DNA of 64,000 bases from CAIVAT01 sp049317265 (GTDB taxonomy: Bacteria > Bacteroidota > Bacteroidia > Bacteroidales > FEN-979), in contig JBMOIP010000021.1 in assembly GCA_049317265.1 (NCBI GenBank), positions 14,246-78,245 of the forward strand, in the 5' to 3' direction. Numbering within the stretch: position 1 is the first letter of the stretch; every line of letters begins with the position of its first letter. The position numbers and the translations under genes are program-made. A model generated the notes under the pieces. That model saw nothing but the letters and a program-made list of their open reading frames with translations. It had not been told where the DNA came from and made no database searches. Shown here one piece after another: positions 58,967 to 64,000 of the stretch.

Positions 58967-60118
58967 TCATTCTCGCAGGCAACGGATAGAAGAACCGAAC
59001 GACTTGTCAAAGTTTTTGGTCACATAACAATAGGAACTTCCTATCCATAACAGCCAGCCATTCGTTGAGCTGAACTGCTTGCTGCTCCGATAGTAGCCAA
59101 ATTGCCCCCGGTTGACCAGGAAACTACCGTTACTGGTGAGGTAGCCTGGGGCATGGATTCGCAACCCGGATGTGAATGGTTCGAACGAAGATTCCCAGAT
59201 TCCGGCAGCATCCACATTGGTCCATTCCGTCAGGGTGGGTATCCGCCAGGGGCTGCCTAATAAAAGGGTACAGGGGTCATTGGTTGATTCCCAATCGAGA
59301 TCCTCACTGATATCATTGATCCAGGCAGAGTTGGGCGTGCGGTTGGTCCCATCATGTTTATACCCCTGCATCCGGTTAAACTGCCAGTACCAGCCTGCCG
59401 AGGCCTCCGTATCATCATCCCATGAACCGGGCTGCTGGGCAGCTCCAAGATTGCGGGTGATCCAGCATTTTGAGGTCTCTCCAGGGATGTTGGTCACGGT
59501 GCCATAGGTCACCGTTTTGTTGACAGGGGCAATGGCTCCTGCGGTATGAGTTTTTGTAAATGGTTCGCCGCATGTCATCGCCAGCCCTGTGATGATGGTC
59601 GAATCGGAATGTCCGCAGGCATTGTAAGCCCAAACATATCGTGTGTAGTTGGTTCCCTGGGTCAGTCCGGTTTCGGTTTTGGTGGTAGCGGTTCCCATGT
59701 TGGTGGCCGTTGCATAATTGTTGGATGTACTCCATTTATACCCGGTGGTGATAGGCATGGCATTCCAGTTCCAGGTGATCTGTGTGTTCATCTGCAGATG
59801 GGCTCCTTCAACCGGGGCAAGAGGTATGTCACAAGTCCATGATATGTTTTGCCATTTCCCGCCGAGGTATATGGAGATCAATTCGGTACCATCTGCATTG
59901 CAGTTGGTGCATACGACCATGAGCCCCACCGCGGGATTGACGATGGCATTGCGCTGGACAAAAGTCATGCGGGGTGCCATGAATCCTTTCGTCGTTGATT
60001 TCACCTCGAGCATCGCCGAGTTGTCGGGTGCACTGTTGTCGGTTGAGATGGCGACCTGGGCGTGCAATATAGTGCCGGCGCACAATAGGGTGATCAGTAA
60101 AAAAATGATGGTTTTCAT
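58967..60118 (-). CDS. secreted FISUMP-like domain protein, tandem family member 3
   Basis: The frame opens at 60154, but MKTIIFLLITLLCAGTILHA at 60118 gives the signal peptide and avoids overlap with the upstream gene, for 383 residues. Modules in order: QVAISTDNSAPDNSAMLEVK, CTNCNADGTELIS, FN3-like TQITWNWNAMPITTGYKWST, then KCWITRNLGAAQQPGSWDDD, SAGWYWQFNRMQGYKHDG, NDPCTLLLGSPWRIPTLTEW and SSIRCLRE. The last 40 residues differ strongly from the neighbours. It is the last gene of a four-gene operon, 20 bases after member 4. Confidence 0.87.
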   Translation of the reverse strand: MKTIIFLLITLLCAGTILHAQVAISTDNSAPDNSAMLEVKSTTKGFMAPRMTFVQRNAIVNPAVGLMVVCTNCNADGTELISIYLGGKWQNISWTCDIPLAPVEGAHLQMNTQITWNWNAMPITTGYKWSTSNNYATATNMGTATTKTETGLTQGTNYTRYVWAYNACGHSDSTIITGLAMTCGEPFTKTHTAGAIAPVNKTVTYGTVTNIPGETSKCWITRNLGAAQQPGSWDDDTEASAGWYWQFNRMQGYKHDGTNRTPNSAWINDISEDLDWESTNDPCTLLLGSPWRIPTLTEWTNVDAAGIWESSFEPFTSGLRIHAPGYLTSNGSFLVNRGQFGYYRSSKQFSSTNGWLLWIGSSYCYVTKNFDKSFGSSIRCLRE

Positions 60119-60138
60119 GGGAGAAGATTTGTTAGGCT

Positions 60139-61284
60139 TTAGTCGCGGATACACCGCAGCGGGAATCCGAATGCCTTGAGGTCGTTGCTCTGGAAACTGC
60201 TGGCGGTGTTGAAGAACTTGCTCCAGCCGCGTGGGGTGCTGTGCTGGGTGCTGCTCCAGTAGTAGCCGCTGGCACCCCTGCTGGTGATGGCACCGGTGGT
60301 GCGGTTAAGGTAACCGGCTGCATGCATCTGCAAGGCAGAACTGAATGGGCCGGTCCAGTTGGTCCAGTTTCCGGCGGCATCCACATTAATCCATTCTGTC
60401 GTGGTCGGGATGCGCCAGGTGGCGCCCAGCAGAAGCGCGCAGGGATCGTTGGCCGCTTCCCAGCCGGTATCTTCATCGATGGTGGTGATGGTCCAGGCAG
60501 GGGTGAGCGTGGTGCCGTCGTGTTTGTACCCCTGTTCACGATTGTACTGCCAGTACCAGCCGGCAGGGGCTTCGGTGGCATCATCCACCGTGTTGGGCTG
60601 CTGGGTGGCGCCCAGGTTGCGGGTGATCCAGCATTTGGAGGTAGCGCCCGGAATGCCGGTCACGGTGCCATACGTGACTGTTTTCGTGACCGGCGCCACG
60701 GTTCCGGCGGTGTGTGGTTTGGTCATCGGGCCGCCACAGGCAAAGGCCTGTCCGGTTAGAATGACCGGCTCCGAATTCCCGCAGGCGTTGTAGGCCCACA
60801 CATACCGCGTGTAGCCGTTGCCGGTGGTGAGTCCAGTTTCGGTTTTGGAGGTGGCGGTTCCCATGTCGGTGGCGGCGGCAAAGTTATTGGATGTGTGCCA
60901 TTTGTAGCCGGATGCAATGGGTACTGAATTCCAGTTCCAGATGATCTGGGTGTTCGACTGAACCTGTATCCCGGCAGCCGGCGTTACCGGCAAGGTACAG
61001 TTCCCGCTCAGGTTGCGCCACTTGCCATCGAGGAACACCGACATGGTTTCGGAGCCATCGGGCCTGCAGTTGGTGCAGATCACCAGGAGCCCCGCCGCGG
61101 GGTTCACGATGGCGTTGCGCTGTGCAAAGGTCATCCGGGGCGGCAGCATGCCCCGGTCTGTGGATTTAACATCCAGCATTGCCGAACTGTTCGGAGCGGT
61201 GTTGTCGCTAGTGATGCCCAACTGGCCGAAGGAGATGGTTACGGCGGTGAGGCAGATGAATAATACGATGGCAACTATTTTCAT
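60139..61284 (-). CDS. secreted FISUMP-like domain protein, tandem family member 4
   Basis: At 381 residues it has the same modules: signal peptide (MKIVAIVLFICLTAVTISFG), QLGITSDNTAPNSSAMLDVK, CTNCRPDGSETMS, FN3-like TQIIWNWNSVPIASGYKWHT, then KCWITRNLGATQQPNTVDDA, AGWYWQYNREQGYKHDG, NDPCALLLGATWRIPTTTEW and FPLRCIRD. The gene is visibly richer in G+C than the others (many GGCGGC and CCGG codons), which may reflect a different age or origin. It is third in the operon, 71 bases after member 5, with a leader shared with member 5 (TGAATTTAAAAAAGTC). Confidence 0.87.
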   Translation of the reverse strand: MKIVAIVLFICLTAVTISFGQLGITSDNTAPNSSAMLDVKSTDRGMLPPRMTFAQRNAIVNPAAGLLVICTNCRPDGSETMSVFLDGKWRNLSGNCTLPVTPAAGIQVQSNTQIIWNWNSVPIASGYKWHTSNNFAAATDMGTATSKTETGLTTGNGYTRYVWAYNACGNSEPVILTGQAFACGGPMTKPHTAGTVAPVTKTVTYGTVTGIPGATSKCWITRNLGATQQPNTVDDATEAPAGWYWQYNREQGYKHDGTTLTPAWTITTIDEDTGWEAANDPCALLLGATWRIPTTTEWINVDAAGNWTNWTGPFSSALQMHAAGYLNRTTGAITSRGASGYYWSSTQHSTPRGWSKFFNTASSFQSNDLKAFGFPLRCIRD

Positions 61285-61355
61285 GGTGATTGAATTTAAA
61301 AAAGTCTGGAGGTCAAAAATTTTCAGATGGTCAAATTGTCAAATAAATCAAATGG

Positions 61356-62501
61356 TCAATCTCTGATGCAACGGACACTAACGCCGTACGTCTTAGGGCC
61401 GTAGCCCATGAAGATGGAGCTACTGGCGAAGACCAGGCTCCAGCCGGTATCCGTGTTGTTCTGCGTACTGCTTAAGTAGGAGCCGATTGAGCCCCGACTG
61501 TCCAACGCTCCATTGCTGAGGATTGTGCCAGTGGCATGCATTTGCAGCCCGGAGTTAAACGGCCCGTTCCAGTTAGACCAGTTACCAGCCGCATTCACAT
61601 TGGTCCATTCCGTCATAGTGGGTATCCGCCAGACGCTGCCTAACAAAAGTGAGCATGGGTCGTTAGTTGGTTCCCAATCGGAGTTTTCGGAGATTGAGGT
61701 GATCCAGGTTGTATTGGGCGTTCTCGTAGTGCCATCATGCTTATAGCCTTGCGTTCGGTTAAACTGCCAGTACCAGCCGGCCGAGGCCTCCGTTGCATCA
61801 TCCACCGTGTTGGGTTGCTGGGATGCGCCCAGGTTGCGGGTGATCCAGCATTTCGCCGTTTCGCCCGGGATGTTGGTCACCGTGCCATAGGTGACCGTTT
61901 TGGTGACCGGGGCAACGGTACCTGCTGTATGGGCGACGGTGAACGAGGTTCCGCAGGCAACGGCTTGTCCCGAAATAATAGTTGGTTCCGAGTATCCGCA
62001 GGCATTATAAGCCCATACATACCGGGCGTAGTTGGTTCCCTGGGTTAGCCCTGTTTCTGTTTTGGTGGTGGCCGTTCCCATGTTTGTGGCCGCTGCATAG
62101 TTGTTTGTTGCACTCCATTTATAACCTGTGGCAATGGTCGCTGTATTCCAGTTCCAGATGATCTGTGTGTTCGTTTGCACATGCACCCCTTCGGCCGGGG
62201 GGGCGGGCACATCGCAGGTTGCGGGGAGGTTTTGCCATTTCCCGCCCAGGAAGATGGAAGCAACACCCGTACCATCGGCATTGCAGTTGGTGCAGACGAC
62301 CACCAGGCCGGTGGCCGGGTTCACGATGGCGTTGCGCTGGGCAAAGGTCATGCGGGGCGGCAGCAACCCTTTGGTGGTGGATTTCACATGGAGCATCGCC
62401 GAATTGTCAGGCTCGCTGTTGTCGGCGCTGATGGTAACCTGACCGGAGGCCATGGTTCCGGCGAAAAGGCAGATAAATAATATGCTGGCAACTATTCTCA
62501 T
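61356..62501 (-). CDS. secreted FISUMP-like domain protein, tandem family member 5
   Basis: The frame opens at 62537, but MRIVASILFICLFAGTMASG at 62501 gives the signal peptide, for 381 residues. Modules: QVTISADNSEPDNSAMLHVK, CTNCNADGTGVAS, FN3-like TQIIWNWNTATIATGYKWSA, then KCWITRNLGASQQPNTVDDA, SAGWYWQFNRTQGYKHDG, NDPCSLLLGSVWRIPTMTEW and VSVRCIRD. It is second in the operon, 56 bases after member 6. Its DNA is close to members 4 and 6 in the domain centre, so recombination between copies is plausible. Confidence 0.87.
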   Translation of the reverse strand: MRIVASILFICLFAGTMASGQVTISADNSEPDNSAMLHVKSTTKGLLPPRMTFAQRNAIVNPATGLVVVCTNCNADGTGVASIFLGGKWQNLPATCDVPAPPAEGVHVQTNTQIIWNWNTATIATGYKWSATNNYAAATNMGTATTKTETGLTQGTNYARYVWAYNACGYSEPTIISGQAVACGTSFTVAHTAGTVAPVTKTVTYGTVTNIPGETAKCWITRNLGASQQPNTVDDATEASAGWYWQFNRTQGYKHDGTTRTPNTTWITSISENSDWEPTNDPCSLLLGSVWRIPTMTEWTNVNAAGNWSNWNGPFNSGLQMHATGTILSNGALDSRGSIGSYLSSTQNNTDTGWSLVFASSSIFMGYGPKTYGVSVRCIRD

Positions 62502-62557
62502 GGTGAGTGAATTTAAAAAAGTCAGGAGGTCAAACAAATTTCAAATGGTCAAATAAA

Positions 62558-63709
62558 TCAATTGTCTCGAAGGCATCGGGTGCTGAAGCCGTATGCCTTG
62601 AAGAAGTTGGTCATGTTGCTAAAGCTACTATAGAAGAACAGGTACCAGCCTTTCGTCGCGCTGCCCTGCGTGCTGCTCCAGAAGTAGCCGTAGGTCCCCC
62701 GGCTGCTCAGCGAACCATCGCTGTAGTCGAGGTGCCCGGCAGCATGCAATTGCAACCCTGAACTGAAAGGTCCGTTCCAGTTGGTCCAGTTTCCCGCTGC
62801 ATCCACATTTGTCCACTCGGTAGAAGTAGGTAGCCGCCAGGCGCTGCCTAACAAAAGAGAGCATGGATCATTGGCGGATTCCCAATCGGAGTCTTCGGAG
62901 ATTGGGGTGATCCAGGTGGTATTGGGCGTTCGGGTGGTTCCGTCATGCTGAAACCCTTGCATCCGGTTAAACTGCCAGTACCAGCCGGCGGCAGCTTCCG
63001 TATTGTCGTTGACGGTGTTGGGGGGCTGTGTGGCGCCCAGGTTGCGGGTGATCCAGCACTTGGTTGTTTCGCCCGGGATGTTGGTCACCGTGCCATAGGT
63101 CACCGTTTTGATGACCGGCGCCACGGTACCTGCCGGATGGGTTCTGGTAAATGCAGAACCACAGGTTAAGGCCTGTCCATTCAGGATGACCGGTTCAGAA
63201 GGGCCGCAGGCGTTGTATGCCCATACATACCGGGTATAATTGGTTCCCTGGGTCCGCCCGGTTTCGGTTTTGGTGGTGGCGGTTCCCATGTCGGTGGCGG
63301 CCGCGTAGTTGTCGGATGTGTGCCATTTATAGCCTGTGGCGATGGGCACGGTATCCCAGTTCCAGATGATCTGCGTGTTTGATTGTACGTGGGTCCCTTC
63401 AGTAGGGGCAACTGGCACATCGCAGGTATCCGTTAGGTTTTGCCACTTCCCGCCCAGGTAAATGGAGACAACCCCGGTGCCATTGGTGCTGCAGTTGGTA
63501 CAAATAACCACCAGGCCGGTGGCCGGGCTCACGATGGCACTGCGCTGGGCAAAGGTCATCTGGGGCGCCAGAAGGCCTTTGGTGGTTGATTTAACCTCGA
63601 GCATCGCCGAGGGGTCGGGGTCGCTGTTGTCAGCGGTAATGGCCACCTGGGCGTAGCATGCCACTCCTGCCAGCAGGAAAATGATGAGTGTGCTTATCAT
63701 TTTTTTCAT
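62558..63709 (-). CDS. secreted FISUMP-like domain protein, tandem family member 6
   Basis: At 383 residues it is first in the operon and has its own promoter. Modules: signal peptide (MKKMISTLIIFLLAGVACYA), QVAITADNSDPDPSAMLEVK, CTNCSTNGTGVVS, FN3-like TQIIWNWDTVPIATGYKWHT, then KCWITRNLGATQPPNTVNDN, AGWYWQFNRMQGFQHDG, NDPCSLLLGSAWRLPTSTEW and TRCLRDN. It resembles member 2 in promoter and upstream minisatellite, indicating that the block [gene, promoter, minisatellite, DUF559 element] was duplicated as a unit. Confidence 0.87.
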   Translation of the reverse strand: MKKMISTLIIFLLAGVACYAQVAITADNSDPDPSAMLEVKSTTKGLLAPQMTFAQRSAIVSPATGLVVICTNCSTNGTGVVSIYLGGKWQNLTDTCDVPVAPTEGTHVQSNTQIIWNWDTVPIATGYKWHTSDNYAAATDMGTATTKTETGRTQGTNYTRYVWAYNACGPSEPVILNGQALTCGSAFTRTHPAGTVAPVIKTVTYGTVTNIPGETTKCWITRNLGATQPPNTVNDNTEAAAGWYWQFNRMQGFQHDGTTRTPNTTWITPISEDSDWESANDPCSLLLGSAWRLPTSTEWTNVDAAGNWTNWNGPFSSGLQLHAAGHLDYSDGSLSSRGTYGYFWSSTQGSATKGWYLFFYSSFSNMTNFFKAYGFSTRCLRDN

Positions 63710-63732
63710 AGGAAGTTGTTATGTTCAAGCGA

Positions 63733-63762
63733 CAAATATAATTAATTTAGATTAAATACAAA
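63733..63762 (-). promoter_or_regulatory. promoter of the four-gene FISUMP-like operon
   Basis: TTTG (63762-63759), an 18-base spacer and TATATTTG (63740-63733) give a near-perfect Bacteroidota promoter 24 bases before the ATG at 63709. No comparable promoter precedes the three following genes. Confidence 0.8.
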
Positions 63763-63796
63763 TAAATAACTTGAGTTCAGGGAAAACAACTATCAC

Positions 63797-64000
63797 ATCC
63801 CCCGGCTGCTTCGGGGAAAACAAACTCATCCCCGGGCCGCTTCGGGTAAAACCACCACATCCCCGGGCACCTTCGGGAAAGTCACCTCATCCCCTGCCCC
63901 TTCAGGAAAACCACCTCATCCCCTGCCCCTTCTCCTGGAGGAGAAGGGGGGGGCGTAGCAAAGGTTTTTGGTTCATCAGGGTTAAACTTTTCAACAATCC
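63797..64000. repeat. minisatellite plus left end of a second DUF559 element (cut by window edge)
   Basis: Four diverged units of about 30 bases (63797-63912) lead into a copy of the left terminal repeat with its palindrome CCCCTTCTCC/GGAGAAGGGG (63905-63952), then 50 bases identical to those that precede the DUF559 start at 58327. The G run has 8 bases here and 10 in the other copy. The DUF559 gene itself would begin about 40 bases beyond the right edge. Confidence 0.8.

Noticed and set aside
54531..63709. A complete diversity-generating retroelement
   Set aside because: No reverse transcriptase, accessory gene or template repeat is present in the window; only the variable-looking protein ends are.

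Overview
The window comes from a member of the Bacteroidota, most likely an environmental, uncultured-type Bacteroidales-like lineage. The evidence is the many -7 elements of the TAnnTTTG type, a PorT homologue of the type IX secretion system (T9SS), a GldA-like ABC ATPase, several proteins ending in T9SS type A sorting domains, Omp28 and FadL/OmpP1 envelope proteins, and the long (about 1100 aa) SecA typical of the phylum. No tRNA, rRNA, CRISPR array, transposase or prophage was recognised. Placement below phylum level is inference.

Layout. 1-10.8 kb holds surface proteins: the N-terminal 1102 codons of a giant repeat adhesin (running off the left edge), a small DUF1566-type protein, a FISUMP-domain protein and a 1768-aa protein with about twelve Ig-like repeats and a C-terminal FISUMP domain. 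11.5-17.7 kb holds a POT-type transporter and, divergently, a NahK-like sugar kinase next to a GH20 beta-N-acetylhexosaminidase, then a T9SS cargo protein. 17.7-28.8 kb is core housekeeping on the minus strand: frr, pyrH, secA, a TlpA-like thiol reductase, coaD, porT, ubiE/menG, tsf, rpsB, rpsI and rplM. 29.6-53.7 kb is mostly plus strand: a PIF1-like helicase with an HRDC/HTH tail, a DUF4143 ATPase, a gldA-like gene, metK, T9SS and Omp28 cargo, a DUF2027/Smr protein, FadL, an SGNH lipoprotein, rdgB, ddl, a PASTA protein, rluD, plsC, hsp20, an EamA transporter, a phospholipase D-like protein, yicC and gmk.

54.5-64 kb is the unusual part. It holds six same-strand paralogues sharing one architecture: signal peptide, a phage-fibre-like 'GI.TDNS.P.SAMLDV' module, an FN3-like module and a FISUMP/DUF1566-like C-terminal domain. 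Four of them form one apparent operon behind a well-conserved promoter. The upstream half of each neighbourhood carries a minisatellite of about 30 bp that leads into a terminal inverted repeat of about 50 bp. One complete copy of this element (58191-58772) encloses a DUF559 (Vsr-like) endonuclease gene and lies beside a truncated copy of a coiled-coil gene. A second copy of its left end begins at the right edge of the window.

A second genome-wide feature is a set of intergenic arrays of very short units: 7-mers, 8-mers and 9-mers, several as inverted pairs of arrays between convergent or co-directional genes, and one inside a coding region.
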